From Arthrobacter sp. Leaf69 (GTDB taxonomy: Bacteria > Actinomycetota > Actinomycetes > Actinomycetales > Micrococcaceae), in contig NZ_LMLR01000012.1 in NCBI RefSeq assembly GCF_001422645.1, positions 286,451-350,450 on the forward strand: a stretch of 64,000 nt of DNA, given 5' to 3'. Below, piece after piece: positions 27,493 through 36,504 of this stretch. Position numbers and translations under genes: made by a program. The notes under the pieces were generated by a model. That model saw only the letters and a list, made by a program, of their open reading frames with translations, was not told the origin of the DNA and did not search any database. The first letter of the stretch is position 1. Each line of letters starts with the position of its first letter.

Positions 27493-27591
27493 GACTCTAT
27501 TGTGCGGCAGGATCCGCCGAAACGCCCGGGGTCATTTGGCCCGGGCGCGTGCGGACTGGCGCCTGGCTGTTATCCAGCGCACTCAGCGCAT

Positions 27592-29115
27592 TCAGTCTTG
27601 GAAATACTCGATCTTCGCGCCGATGGTGTTGAGCCGCTCGGCCAGGTCCTCGTAGCCGCGCTCGATCACGTAAATATTGCGCAGTTCCGACACGCCCCGG
27701 GCGGCGAGCATCGCCAGCAGCAGGCAAGCGGCGGGGCGAAGGGCCGGCGGGCAGCCGACCTCGGCCGCACGCCATTTTGTGGGTCCGTTGACGTAGATCC
27801 GATGCGGGTCCAGCAGCTGCACCCGGGCGCCGAGTTTGTTCAGCTCGGTGAGATAGATCGCGCGGTTGTCGTAGACCCAGTCGTGGATCATGGTCTGGCC
27901 CTCGGCATTGGCGGCGATGACGGCGAAGAAGGGCAGATTGTCGATGTTCAGCCCGGGGAAGGGCATGGGGTGGATTTTGTCCTCCGGGGCGCGCAGCGCG
28001 GAGGGCTTGGTGGTGACGTCCACCAGCCGGGTGCGCCCGTTGCGGGCCAAGTACTCGCCGGACACTTCGAGCCGCTGGCCCATCTGTTCCAGCGTCGCAA
28101 GTTCGATCTCCATGAATTCGATCGGGACGCGGCGGATGGTGACTTCCGAGTCCGTGACGATCCCGGCGGTGATCAGGCTCATCGCCTCGATCGGGTCCTC
28201 GGACGGGAAGTACTCGATGTCGGCGTCGACCGCGGGGCGGCCGGTGATCTTCAGGGTGGTGGTTCCCACACCCTGGATCTCGACGCCGAGCATCTGCAGG
28301 TAGAAACAGAGGTCCTGCACCATGTAGTTGGGGCTGGCGTTGCGGATGATCGTGGTGCCGCTGCGGTGGGCGGCGGCCATGATGGCGTTTTCGGTGACGG
28401 TGTCGCCACGTTCGCTGAGCACAAACGAGCGGTCGTGCCCGTCCGACGGCGGTGCCTTCACAGCGTAGTAGCCGGACTTCGCGTCGACACTGAGGCCGAA
28501 CTGGCGCAGCGCCTGCATGTGCGGCTGCACGGTGCGGGTGCCGAGGTCGCAGCCACCGGCGTAGGGCAGCCGGTACTCGCTGGATTCGTCCAGGAGCGGG
28601 CCCAGCAGCATGATGACGCTGCGGGTCCTGCGGGCGGCCTCGACATCCATCGAGTCCAGGTCCAGCACGGCGGGGCGGCGGATCTGCAGGTCGTTGGCGT
28701 TGAGCCAGGTGCACTCGACGCCGATGCTGGTCAGCACCTCGACGATCCTGTTGACTTCTTCGATCCGGGCGAGCCGCCGCAGGGTGGTGGTGCCGCGGTT
28801 GATCAGGCTGGCGCACAGCAGGGCGACGCCGGCGTTCTTGCTGCTGTTCACGTCGACGGCGCCGGAGAGGGTGCGGCCGCCCTCGACCCGGAGGTGCGTC
28901 ATGGCGGGCCGTCCCACATTGACGATGCTCCGGCCGAAAATGGACTCCAGCCGCTGGATCATTTTCAGGCTCAGGTTCTGCTTGCCTTGTTCCATGCGGG
29001 CGATGGCGCTTTGGCTGGTTCCCAGCTCGGCAGCGAGCTGCCCCTGGGTCCAGCCTTTCTGGCCGCGGGCGTCGCGGAGCAGGGCGCCGACGTGTTCAGC
29101 AGTCTCTTGAGTCAT
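27592..29115 (-). CDS. XRE-type HTH domain fused to a MurA-like enolpyruvyl transferase
   Basis: 507 aa. Residues 8-60 are an XRE/Cro HTH (KGWTQGQLAAELGTSQSAI, ARMEQGKQNLS). From about 72 on it is a full EPSP-synthase-fold domain of the MurA type: NSSKNAGVALL (Lys-Asn pair binding the substrates) and GGCDLGTRTVQPH, which keeps the Cys of the catalytic loop. MurA transfers enolpyruvate to UDP-GlcNAc, the first step of peptidoglycan synthesis. The fused DNA-binding domain suggests a paralogue that senses UDP-GlcNAc, or an enzyme-regulator. A palindrome over its own promoter fits autoregulation. Confidence 0.92.
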   Translation of the reverse strand: MTQETAEHVGALLRDARGQKGWTQGQLAAELGTSQSAIARMEQGKQNLSLKMIQRLESIFGRSIVNVGRPAMTHLRVEGGRTLSGAVDVNSSKNAGVALLCASLINRGTTTLRRLARIEEVNRIVEVLTSIGVECTWLNANDLQIRRPAVLDLDSMDVEAARRTRSVIMLLGPLLDESSEYRLPYAGGCDLGTRTVQPHMQALRQFGLSVDAKSGYYAVKAPPSDGHDRSFVLSERGDTVTENAIMAAAHRSGTTIIRNASPNYMVQDLCFYLQMLGVEIQGVGTTTLKITGRPAVDADIEYFPSEDPIEAMSLITAGIVTDSEVTIRRVPIEFMEIELATLEQMGQRLEVSGEYLARNGRTRLVDVTTKPSALRAPEDKIHPMPFPGLNIDNLPFFAVIAANAEGQTMIHDWVYDNRAIYLTELNKLGARVQLLDPHRIYVNGPTKWRAAEVGCPPALRPAACLLLAMLAARGVSELRNIYVIERGYEDLAERLNTIGAKIEYFQD

Positions 29116-29121
29116 CCCAAG

Positions 29122-29138
29122 AAAATATCACGCATGAT
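29122..29138 (-). promoter_or_regulatory. Leaderless promoter of the HTH-MurA gene with overlapping palindrome
   Basis: A -10 box TATTTT (complement 29122-29127) ends 6 nt before the ATG. ATCA-CGCA-TGAT at 29127-29138 is a small inverted repeat touching it. It is a candidate operator for the gene's own HTH domain. Confidence 0.5.
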
Positions 29139-29211
29139 TTATTAACCCCCCGCATTTCCGCCGGAATGCCGTTAATCTCACAGCCATACCCGCACCGTGC
29201 GATAACGATCG

Positions 29212-30015
29212 CTACTGCCGCGAGAGGAAGACCATGTTCCAGGTCCCCGCCGCCAGGGCAGCGGCGACCGCGGCACCGGCTATCAGCAGCCCGCCCAGGA
29301 ACACCCACACGTCCAGGCCGCTGAAGACCGACTTCCGGGCCCACGTGCGGGCATCCCCGCCGAAGCCGCGAGCTTCCATGGTGACTGCCAGCCGGGAAGC
29401 GCGCCGTACGGCCTGCACCAGCAGCCCGAAGCTCTGCCCCAGGGTGGCCCGCAGCCGCTGCAGCGGGTTCCCGTGGGAACCCACGCCGCGGGCGCGCCGG
29501 GCCATGCCGATGGTCTGCCACTCCTCGGCCATCAGTCCCACCAGCCGCATCGCGGCCAGCGTCCCCAGGACAAAGCGGTGCGGAAGCTTCGCCTTCTGCG
29601 CGAGGGCGTCGGCCAAGTCCGTGGGATCCGTGCAGCTCATCAGCAGCACGGCCGGCAGCGCGATGGCCAGGCCGCGGAGCATAAAGCCGAGCCCGAGTTC
29701 CAGGGAACCCTCGCTGATGGACCAGATCCTGGCGTCGAACAGGATGGCCCCGCCGTCCGGGGCCAGGATCGTCGTGCTCCAGCCGCCCAGCGCCGCGGCC
29801 AGGATCAGTGGCCAGCCGCGCTGCCAGAGCAGTCTGACTGTCAGTCCGGCCAGCGGAAGAAGCGCCAGCTCGAAGGCGAGCGCCACGGAGGCGGACACCC
29901 AGTCGATGGACAACGCCAGCACCATCGTGATGAGCATAACGGCGGCGAATTTCGCCAGCGGGTTGGCGCGGGTCAGGACGGCAGTGTTGCCGCGGAGCGT
30001 CAGTTCCTGCCTCAT
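29212..30015 (-). CDS. ykoC: ECF transporter T component (YkoC-like)
   Basis: 267 aa, five or so TM helices. The coupling motifs at the cytoplasmic side, ARRARGVG near residue 170 and MEARGFGG near 215, match the two Ala-Arg-Gly signatures of EcfT proteins that grip the ATPases. It overlaps the ATPase gene by 4 bp (ATGA). It is the last gene of the TPP-riboswitch operon. Confidence 0.9.
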   Translation of the reverse strand: MRQELTLRGNTAVLTRANPLAKFAAVMLITMVLALSIDWVSASVALAFELALLPLAGLTVRLLWQRGWPLILAAALGGWSTTILAPDGGAILFDARIWSISEGSLELGLGFMLRGLAIALPAVLLMSCTDPTDLADALAQKAKLPHRFVLGTLAAMRLVGLMAEEWQTIGMARRARGVGSHGNPLQRLRATLGQSFGLLVQAVRRASRLAVTMEARGFGGDARTWARKSVFSGLDVWVFLGGLLIAGAAVAAALAAGTWNMVFLSRQ

Positions 30016-31643
30016 GGTGCTTTGACCTTGCCACGTTCCGGGAGTTCCCGGCCCCGGTGTCCCGGGGCGCGGAGGCTCAGCTCGGTGCCGCCCAGGACCT
30101 CGCTGAATTCGGCGTCGTGCGTCACCGACACGACGGCGGTGCCGTCGTCGAGGAGTTCCGAGAGGAAGGAGGCAAGCTCTGCCCAGGTGCTGGCGTCCTG
30201 GCCGAACGTGGGTTCGTCCAGGACCAGCACCCGGGGATGGGCGGCGAGGACGGTGGCCACGGACAGCCGCCGCTTTTCCCCGCCGGAAAGGGTATAGGGA
30301 TTGGCATCGACCAGCTCCGTCAGCCGGAGCCGCTCCAGCAGTTCGTCGACGCGATCCCCGCCGCGGCCCAGATGCCGGGGGCCGAACATCAGCTCGTCCA
30401 GCACGCGTCCGGTGACGAACTGGTGCTCGGGTTCCTGGAAGACGGTGCCGATCCTGGCGATCAGCTGCTGCGCCTTCCACCGGTACGGATCGATTCCGGC
30501 GCCCGCACTCAGTTCCAGGGTGGCGGACACCCTGCCGGAGACCGGCGCGAGCAGGCCGGCGAGGGTCAACGCGAAGGTGGACTTCCCCGAACCGTTGGGG
30601 CCCGTGATGGTCAGCGCCTCTCCGGCGCGGACCCGGGCCGTGATGCCGGCCTGGACGGGCTCCGGCGGCACGGGACGGAAGCCTCCGCGGAGACCGGCCC
30701 GCCGCGGCCGTTCCCGCGAGACGGCCAGACCCTCCGCGGCGAGCAGCAGCTGCCCGGCGGGGCCTGCAGCGGAAGCAGGGCCGGCGGACCGGGCGCCGCG
30801 CACCCGGGTGGCCGGCACGTAGCCGGGCACCCAGACGCCGGCCGCGGTGAGCATGTCCCGTGCCTGCGCCAGGACCTGGTCCGGCGGCCCGTCGATCAGC
30901 ACGGCGGAGTCCGTGGCGGATCCCGGCTGCAGCACCACGATCCGGTCCACAAGGTCTTTCCAGACCGCGACCCGGTGCTCCACCACCACCAGGGTGGCCC
31001 CGGTCTTCTCCAGGCAGCGGCCGACGGCGTCCCGGACCTCCAGGACGCCGGCGGGGTCCAGGTTGGCCGTGGGCTCGTCGAGCAGAATCAGCCCGGGCCG
31101 CATCGCGAGGATGCCGGCGAGGGCCAGCCGCTGCTTCTGGCCGCCGGAGAGCGCCGACGTCGGGTGGTCCAGCGGCAGCTGTCCCAGCCCGACGTCGTCG
31201 AGCGCTTCGGCCACGCGGGACCAGATCTCCGCCGGGGGAACGGACAGGTTTTCCGCGCCGAACGCGACGTCGTCGCCCAGGCGCGAGAGCACCACCTGGG
31301 TCTCCGGGTCCTGCTGCACCAGCCCGGAACGTCCGCGCCGGGACCGGGGCGGGGCGCCGTCGATCAGCAGGCTGCCGGTCTCGTCCGCGTCCTCGGCACT
31401 GCCGCCGGGAGCAAGGTCACCGCCGCCCGCGGAGCTGTCACCGAGCACCCCGGCCAGGGCGTGGAGGAGCGTGGACTTGCCGGCGCCCGAAGGTCCCAGC
31501 AGCAGCACACGCTCCCCGGGCCGGATGTCCAGGTCCAGTCCGCTCACGGCGGGCCGGGGCCGGCCGGCGTGCCGCCAGCCCCAGCCGCGTGCGGTGACCG
31601 CGGCCGGGCGGACGCTGCTGGCGGACGTGTTGAAGGCAGGCAT
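30012..31643 (-). CDS. ykoD: ECF transporter double ATPase (YkoD-like)
   Basis: 543 aa with two ABC domains in one chain. Domain 1: Walker A GPSGAGKST near residue 55, LSGGQKQR, LILLDEPTANLD. Domain 2: GPNGSGKST near 350, LSGGEKRR, VLVLDEPTFGQD. This is the fused EcfA1-EcfA2 form. It powers vitamin uptake with the S and T subunits on either side. The junction with the S component gene is a shared base. Confidence 0.93.
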   Translation of the reverse strand: MPAFNTSASSVRPAAVTARGWGWRHAGRPRPAVSGLDLDIRPGERVLLLGPSGAGKSTLLHALAGVLGDSSAGGGDLAPGGSAEDADETGSLLIDGAPPRSRRGRSGLVQQDPETQVVLSRLGDDVAFGAENLSVPPAEIWSRVAEALDDVGLGQLPLDHPTSALSGGQKQRLALAGILAMRPGLILLDEPTANLDPAGVLEVRDAVGRCLEKTGATLVVVEHRVAVWKDLVDRIVVLQPGSATDSAVLIDGPPDQVLAQARDMLTAAGVWVPGYVPATRVRGARSAGPASAAGPAGQLLLAAEGLAVSRERPRRAGLRGGFRPVPPEPVQAGITARVRAGEALTITGPNGSGKSTFALTLAGLLAPVSGRVSATLELSAGAGIDPYRWKAQQLIARIGTVFQEPEHQFVTGRVLDELMFGPRHLGRGGDRVDELLERLRLTELVDANPYTLSGGEKRRLSVATVLAAHPRVLVLDEPTFGQDASTWAELASFLSELLDDGTAVVSVTHDAEFSEVLGGTELSLRAPGHRGRELPERGKVKAP

Positions 31644-32287
31644 CAGGAGAAGACGGGCTCCGTGGCCGCCTTGCGGGAGGCGAAGGAACTCAGCACGCCG
31701 GTCCTGGCCAGGCCCCGGTTGGCGAGCCAGGACAGCCCGCCGGCGATCACGGCGCCGGAGATCGCAGTGAAGATGATGTACGCCAGCTTGTCGCCGCCGG
31801 CGTAGGCGATGTTCCAGCCCCAGGGCATAAACGAATCGTTCAAGCCGCAGAACAGGCCCGCGCCGGCTCCGGCCAACAGGGATACGGGCAGGTTGAACTT
31901 CTTGTACAGGAACGCGGCGAAGACCAGTTCGGCGCCCAGGCCCTGCAGAATGCCGGAGATGAGCACCGTGGTGCCGTACTGCGAGCCCATGATCAGCTCG
32001 CCGGTGGCCGCTACGGCTTCGCAGAAGAGCGCGGCACCCGGCTTGCGGATGATGAGCATGCCCAGCACCGCCGGGATCATCCAGCCGCCGGCGTACAGCC
32101 CGGTGAGCGGCGGGTAGAGCGCATTGACGGGAGCGGAAATCAGGTTGGCGCCCTGGGACCAGGCCCAGAAGATCACGCCGCCGGCCACCGCGATCAACGC
32201 GGCCACCACAATGTCCACCACACGCCAGTTGTAGCTGAGTTGGGTGCGGGCCTGCCGGGCAGCAGACGCAGCAGATGTATCAGTCAT
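31643..32287 (-). CDS. ykoE: ECF transporter S component, thiamine/HMP type (YkoE family)
   Basis: 214 aa, ATG with AGGAGGAC upstream, five to six TM helices. WRVVDIVVAALIAVAGGVIF, PGAALFCEAVAATGELIMGS and CGLNDSFMPWGWN are characteristic of YkoE. The upstream TPP riboswitch supports thiamine or its pyrimidine moiety as the substrate. First gene of ykoEDC. Confidence 0.92.
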   Translation of the reverse strand: MTDTSAASAARQARTQLSYNWRVVDIVVAALIAVAGGVIFWAWSQGANLISAPVNALYPPLTGLYAGGWMIPAVLGMLIIRKPGAALFCEAVAATGELIMGSQYGTTVLISGILQGLGAELVFAAFLYKKFNLPVSLLAGAGAGLFCGLNDSFMPWGWNIAYAGGDKLAYIIFTAISGAVIAGGLSWLANRGLARTGVLSSFASRKAATEPVFS

Positions 32288-32692
32288 GTCGTCCTCCTGA
32301 GGAACAGGAGGGGAGAGTGCCCGCCGGCCGCGGCTTCCGCCGCCGCTCCGGGCACTCTGAGAACTCGACTCCCTTGCGCCGGTACTAACCGGATCAGGTT
32401 CGAGGGTCTGCGGCTGTCCGCACTCTCAGCGCCCACCTGTGGTTCCCCCGGATTTCTCCGGTGATGCCCGACGGCGGCGCTCCCCTGTCGTATCTAAATG
32501 TCGCCCTTATGGGCGTGGCCCAGTTTACACCCGTGGGACCGTGATCTCCGGGGCCCGGCCGTCACAATCCGGCGGTGCCGGCGCCGGTGACCTCCGGAGG
32601 CCTTGCTTGGTAGAGTCGGCAACGCAGGGAAAACGCCGGAGGCCGCCGCGTGCCGGCCGCCCGGCGGCGGCCACTAACGGAAGCTGAATGAC
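32288..32692. other. 405-bp intergenic region between ykoE and UPF0303 gene
   Basis: Holds the TPP riboswitch (minus strand) at 32367-32488. The remainder, 32489-32692, has no supportable gene; it contains the promoters of the two divergent units, which I cannot place exactly. Confidence 0.7.
32367..32488 (-). ncRNA. TPP riboswitch (THI element)
   Basis: On the minus strand: AGGGGAGCGCC, then GCGCTGAGAGTGCGG, ACCCTCGAACCTGATCCGG and AGTACCGGCGCAAGGGAG in the canonical THI-box order. The CTGAGA and ACCTGATC cores that bind TPP are intact. An extra P3-type hairpin (CCGGAGAAATCCGG) is inserted, a normal variation. It lies 80 bp upstream of ykoE and should turn the transporter off at high TPP. 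Confidence 0.95.
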
Positions 32693-33259
32693 TTGACCAC
32701 TTCACCGGCGTCTTCCCCGGACTTCGATCCGGACTCCCCCGAACCGCAGCCGCACGGATCCCTGGCGGCGCTGATCGGCCGCATCCTGGCCGAAATGGAC
32801 GAGCTGCAGTTCCTGTCGTTCAGTAAGGACGACGCCCTGGATCTGGGGCTCCGCCTGGTTGAACTCGGCAGGCAGCGCTCCCACCCGATCGCCATCGACA
32901 TCACCAAGGGTGAACAGGTGCTCTTCCACGCGGCGCTGGAGGGCGCCACACCGGACAATGAACGCTGGATCAGGGCCAAGCAGCGCACGGCCGTGCGGTA
33001 CGAGGTCCCGTCCCTGCTGGTGGGACTCCGGGCCCGGGCCGCCGGACGGCGGATAGAGGACAACGCCTGGTTCGACGAGAAGGAGTTTGCCGCCCACGGC
33101 GGCGCCTTCCCCATCTACGTGCGCGGAACCGGGATGGTCGCCACCGTCACGGTGTCGGGGCTGCCGCAGAAAGCCGACCATGAGCTGGTGGTCGAGGCTC
33201 TGTCGGACATTCTCGGTGGTCCCGCGTCCCTGGCTGGACCGCCGGTCAAGGACCGCTAG
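32693..33259 (+). CDS. UPF0303 / heme-degrading-domain (HbpS-like) protein
   Basis: 188 aa, TTG start with GGAAG upstream; the nearby ATG at 32688 is out of frame and stops at once. After a D/S/P-rich head, the domain carries the UPF0303 signature LRLVELGRQRSHPIAIDIT and GGAFPIYVRGTGMVATVTVSG. Related proteins bind haem or act as chaperone-like co-factors; the function here is unknown. Confidence 0.85.
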   Translation: MTTSPASSPDFDPDSPEPQPHGSLAALIGRILAEMDELQFLSFSKDDALDLGLRLVELGRQRSHPIAIDITKGEQVLFHAALEGATPDNERWIRAKQRTAVRYEVPSLLVGLRARAAGRRIEDNAWFDEKEFAAHGGAFPIYVRGTGMVATVTVSGLPQKADHELVVEALSDILGGPASLAGPPVKDR

Positions 33260-33300
33260 GCTAGGGGAAGCCCTGTTTCCGCCCGCAAGGAGTCCGAAGA

Positions 33301-33564
33301 ATGAACCTCTTCATCAAACTGTTCGGCGCCGGCATCAGCCTGCTTGCCGGCTACGTCGGCACCAAGCTCGTTGACACCATCTGGGAGAAGTCCACGGGCA
33401 GCAAGCCGCCCAAGGGCGACGACGAGGACGTTCCCACCACGCTGCACTCGGCCCTGACCTTCGCGCTGATCTCAGCGTCCGTCAGCGCCATCATCCAGGT
33501 CCTCGCGAACCGCGGCACCCAGCGCGCGATCACGCGTTACGCCAAAACCCAGGATTTGGTTTAG
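33301..33564 (+). CDS. DUF4235 small membrane protein
   Basis: 87 aa, ATG with AAGGAG nearby. There are two hydrophobic segments (about 5-25 and 50-68) around a charged loop (KPPKGDDED). Matches DUF4235, an actinobacterial family of unknown role. The stop codon lies in the first copy of a 27-bp tandem repeat. Confidence 0.87.
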   Translation: MNLFIKLFGAGISLLAGYVGTKLVDTIWEKSTGSKPPKGDDEDVPTTLHSALTFALISASVSAIIQVLANRGTQRAITRYAKTQDLV

Positions 33565-33631
33565 GCGCATCGTCTAAGGCGTTTGGTTTAGGCGCATCGT
33601 CTAAGGCGTTTGGTTTAGGCGCATCGTTTAG
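33555..33631. repeat. 27-bp tandem repeat, 2.7 copies
   Basis: Identical 27-bp units at 33555-33581 and 33582-33608, plus a partial third from 33609. Each unit starts TTTGGTTTAGGCGCATCGT and holds the near-palindrome TTAGGCG-CAT-CGTCTAA. The first copy includes the end of the DUF4235 gene; the array fills the whole gap to the convergent mnhG gene. Confidence 0.9.
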
Positions 33632-33634
33632 CTA

Positions 33635-34051
33635 CTACCGCCCGTCGGTGGTGGCGCCGCCGTCGTCATCGCTGAATCCGCTTTTTCCCGCCGCTTGCTG
33701 CACCACGGCTTCCAGTTCGTCGGCGCTGAGCAGCTCCGGGTGCAAGTGCTTGGTGCGGTAACCGGCCCGGCCCACCATGTGCGCCGATACGGGCACTGTC
33801 AGCAACTGGAAGATCCAGGCCACCACCAGCACAGGCCAGACCCACCAGGTGCGCATTTGAAGGCCCAGCGCGAAGAGCAGCAGGAACAGACCCAGCACCT
33901 GCGGTTTGGTGGCTGCGTGCATGCGTGTCATGAGGTCCGGAAAGCGCAGCAGCCCCACGGCCGCGGCGAGGGACATCAGCGCCCCGACCACCATAAAGAC
34001 CGCCGAGACGGCGTCGATCACGGTATCGCCGGAGAACGTCTCAGGATCCAC
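33635..34051 (-). CDS. mnhG: Na+/H+ antiporter subunit G
   Basis: 138 aa, GTG start, three TM helices typical of MrpG (VGALMSLAAAVGLLRFPDLM, TRMHAATKPQVLG). The charged C-terminal tail of about 45 residues is longer than in many homologues. Overlaps mnhF by 11 bp. Last gene of the operon. Confidence 0.93.
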   Translation of the reverse strand: MDPETFSGDTVIDAVSAVFMVVGALMSLAAAVGLLRFPDLMTRMHAATKPQVLGLFLLLFALGLQMRTWWVWPVLVVAWIFQLLTVPVSAHMVGRAGYRTKHLHPELLSADELEAVVQQAAGKSGFSDDDGGATTDGR

Positions 34052-34319
34052 GGGGCTTCTCCCTTCGGTCGGCGACGAACCGGGCCACCGTCACGGAGCC
34101 GACAAATCCGATCAGGGACACCGCCACCAACAGCATGAGATTGTTCAGGTGCCGGTTCACGGCCATGTCGATGCACAACGCCGCGCCCACGATCGCCAGC
34201 AGCACGTCCGACGCGAGCACCCGGTCCAACAGTGAGGGGCCCCTCGCGATCCGGATAATCGCTCCTCCGGCGGCCAGGGACAGCACCACGGCGGTCACGG
34301 TCAGGACAAGCTGCATCAT
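34041..34319 (-). CDS. mnhF: Na+/H+ antiporter subunit F
   Basis: 92 aa, three TM helices with the MrpF signature RIARGPSLLDRVLASDVL. Overlaps both neighbours (4 bp with mnhE, 11 bp with mnhG). A membrane subunit required for assembly of the antiporter. Confidence 0.93.
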   Translation of the reverse strand: MMQLVLTVTAVVLSLAAGGAIIRIARGPSLLDRVLASDVLLAIVGAALCIDMAVNRHLNNLMLLVAVSLIGFVGSVTVARFVADRREKPRGS

Positions 34320-34861
34320 GAGTCCAGCTCCTGGTTGAGTGCGGACAGTTCGGCTTTGGTACCCATGATCCTGATCAACCCGGCCTCCGTGTTGCGGACG
34401 TCTTTTCGCAGTTGCGCGGCGTCCTCGGCGTTGCGGACATTGATGCCGTGAACGTAAAGCGTGGACGTGGAGCGGTCCACCTCCACCACCAGCGACCCGG
34501 GGATCAGCGCGGTCACGTGTCCCGTGGCGGTGACCAGGAGGTCGGAGTGGCTCCGCAACGGGACGGCGACGACGGCGCTGATCACCTTAGGGCCTTTGGC
34601 CACCGCCAGGAACAGGACCTGGAAGCTCGCTGCCACGACCTTGGCCAGGAAATGCAGGCCGAAAGGGACGGCGCGCAGCAGGTTGAAGCGCCCGCCGAGT
34701 TCCACCGGGGGGAGGTAGAACAGACGGGCCACCAGCACCGCGATGAGCGCACCGAAGAGCAGGTTACCCGGACTGAAGTTCTGCCACAGGGCGGCCCACA
34801 CAATCACGAGCCACACCAGCAACGGAAGTTCCTGGCGCAGGGATATGCGTTTCCGGCTCAT
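34316..34861 (-). CDS. mnhE: Na+/H+ antiporter subunit E
   Basis: 181 aa. Two or three N-terminal TM helices and a cytoplasmic domain with LITPGSLVVEVD-like LIPGSLVVEVDRSTSTLYVHGI, typical of MrpE. Overlaps mnhD and mnhF by 4 bp each. Confidence 0.93.
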   Translation of the reverse strand: MSRKRISLRQELPLLVWLVIVWAALWQNFSPGNLLFGALIAVLVARLFYLPPVELGGRFNLLRAVPFGLHFLAKVVAASFQVLFLAVAKGPKVISAVVAVPLRSHSDLLVTATGHVTALIPGSLVVEVDRSTSTLYVHGINVRNAEDAAQLRKDVRNTEAGLIRIMGTKAELSALNQELDS

Positions 34862-36504
34862 TTGCGCTCCTGCCCGCCGGCCGGCTGGTCACCGGCGGGG
34901 TCCGGCCCCGGTCCCGGCTGGGACAGCGCCGGAACCGGCGCGTCATCACCGAGGACGGCGTGGATATACGAGGTGCGGTCCAGCATAACGAGGGCGGACT
35001 GGTCCGCCACCCGGAACAGCGGCCCGGCAAAGACCGTCAGCCCGACGCCGAAGATGACCAGGCCCAGGGTGGAACCCACCATGGTCCGCGGCAGGAGGGT
35101 GACGTTGGCCTTTCCAGCCCTGTCGCCCGTGGCCGACTCCGCGGGATCGGCCAGCAGCACCGGGTCGGGGTGTTCGGCGTCCTCGGGCTTGCGCCAGAAG
35201 GCACGGTTCCAAACCCTCGCGATCGCCAGCAGGGTCAGCAGGCTGGTCAGCACACCGCCGATCACCAGGGCATAGGCCAGCGGGGTGCCCAGCTGGACGC
35301 CGGCCTGCAGCAGGCCGAGTTTACCCAGGAAGCCGGAGAACGGCGGGATCCCGGCCAGATTCATGGCCGGGACGAAGAACAGCACAGCCAGCACCGGTGA
35401 CAGCTTGGCAAGACCCGCGACACGGTCCATGGAGGAACTGCCGCCGCGTCGTTCGATCAGGCCCGTCACCAGGAACAGGCTGGTCTGGATGGTGATGTGG
35501 TGGGCCACGTAGAACACCGCGGCGCCCAGCCCGGCCACCGAGGACATCGCCAGGCCGAACACCATGTAGCCGATGTGGCTGACCAGGGTAAAGGACAGGA
35601 GACGCTTGATGTCGCTCTGGGCCAAGGCACCCAGGATCCCCACCACCATGGTCAGCAGGGCCGCGACCATCAGCGGCGTATTGAAGGTGTCACCCGGGAA
35701 CAACAGCGTTTCGGTCCGGACCATGGCGTACACGCCCACCTTGGTCAGCAGACCGGCGAACACGGCCGTGACCGGGGCCGGCGCCGTCGGGTAGGAGTCC
35801 GGCAGCCAGAAGGACAGCGGGAACACGGCGGCCTTGATCCCAAAAGCCACGAGCAGCATGACGTGCAGCAGGTTCCGCGTGCCCGGGTCCAGCTCGGCGA
35901 GCTTGAGGGCGAGGTCGGCCATGTTGATCGTTCCGGTGGCCCCGTAGACCATGGCGATCGCAATCAGGAAAAGCACGGAGGACACCACCGAGACCACCAC
36001 GTAAGTCACACCGGCGCGGATCCGCGGACCCGTCCCGCCGAGTGTCATCAGCACGTAGCTCGCCGTCAGGAGGATTTCGAAGCCCACATAAAGGTTGAAC
36101 AGGTCCCCGGAGAGGAAGGCGTTGGACACGCCGGCCACCAGGATCAGGTAAGTGGGGTGGAAGATCGAGACCGGTGCGTCCTGGTCGCCGTCGGCCATGC
36201 CCTGCCCGGTGGCGTAGATCAGCACGGCGAGGCTCACCGAGGAGGACACCACCAGCATCAGTGAGGAGAACTGGTCCACCACCATGACGATGCCCCAGGG
36301 CGGGAGCCAGCCGCCGATGTTGACCGCGGAAGTGCCGCCGTCCCAGACGGAGGCCAGCAGCCAGCATTCGAGCAGCAGCGTCAGGGACAGGACCACGATG
36401 CTCACGGTCCGTTGTGCCTTCGAGTGCCTGATCAGCAGGAAAGTCAGGGCGGCGCCGAGGATGGGAAGGAGGACGGCGAGCGGGGCGAAACTGGCAATGT
36501 TCAT
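34858..36504 (-). CDS. mnhD: Na+/H+ antiporter subunit D
   Basis: 548 aa, NuoL/M/N-type proton-translocating subunit with about 14 TM helices. Key features are the lysine/glutamate-bearing region LFNLYVGFEILLTASY, FGIKAAVFPLSFWLPDSYP and LLSFTLVSHIGYM. An acidic/Pro C-terminal tail of about 50 residues follows. Overlaps mnhC and mnhE. Confidence 0.95.
   Translation of the reverse strand: MNIASFAPLAVLLPILGAALTFLLIRHSKAQRTVSIVVLSLTLLLECWLLASVWDGGTSAVNIGGWLPPWGIVMVVDQFSSLMLVVSSSVSLAVLIYATGQGMADGDQDAPVSIFHPTYLILVAGVSNAFLSGDLFNLYVGFEILLTASYVLMTLGGTGPRIRAGVTYVVVSVVSSVLFLIAIAMVYGATGTINMADLALKLAELDPGTRNLLHVMLLVAFGIKAAVFPLSFWLPDSYPTAPAPVTAVFAGLLTKVGVYAMVRTETLLFPGDTFNTPLMVAALLTMVVGILGALAQSDIKRLLSFTLVSHIGYMVFGLAMSSVAGLGAAVFYVAHHITIQTSLFLVTGLIERRGGSSSMDRVAGLAKLSPVLAVLFFVPAMNLAGIPPFSGFLGKLGLLQAGVQLGTPLAYALVIGGVLTSLLTLLAIARVWNRAFWRKPEDAEHPDPVLLADPAESATGDRAGKANVTLLPRTMVGSTLGLVIFGVGLTVFAGPLFRVADQSALVMLDRTSYIHAVLGDDAPVPALSQPGPGPDPAGDQPAGGQERK

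Noticed and set aside
26419-29145. 908-residue open frame opposite YbdK and HTH-MurA genes
   Set aside because: Runs across two real genes and the gap between them; no family features.
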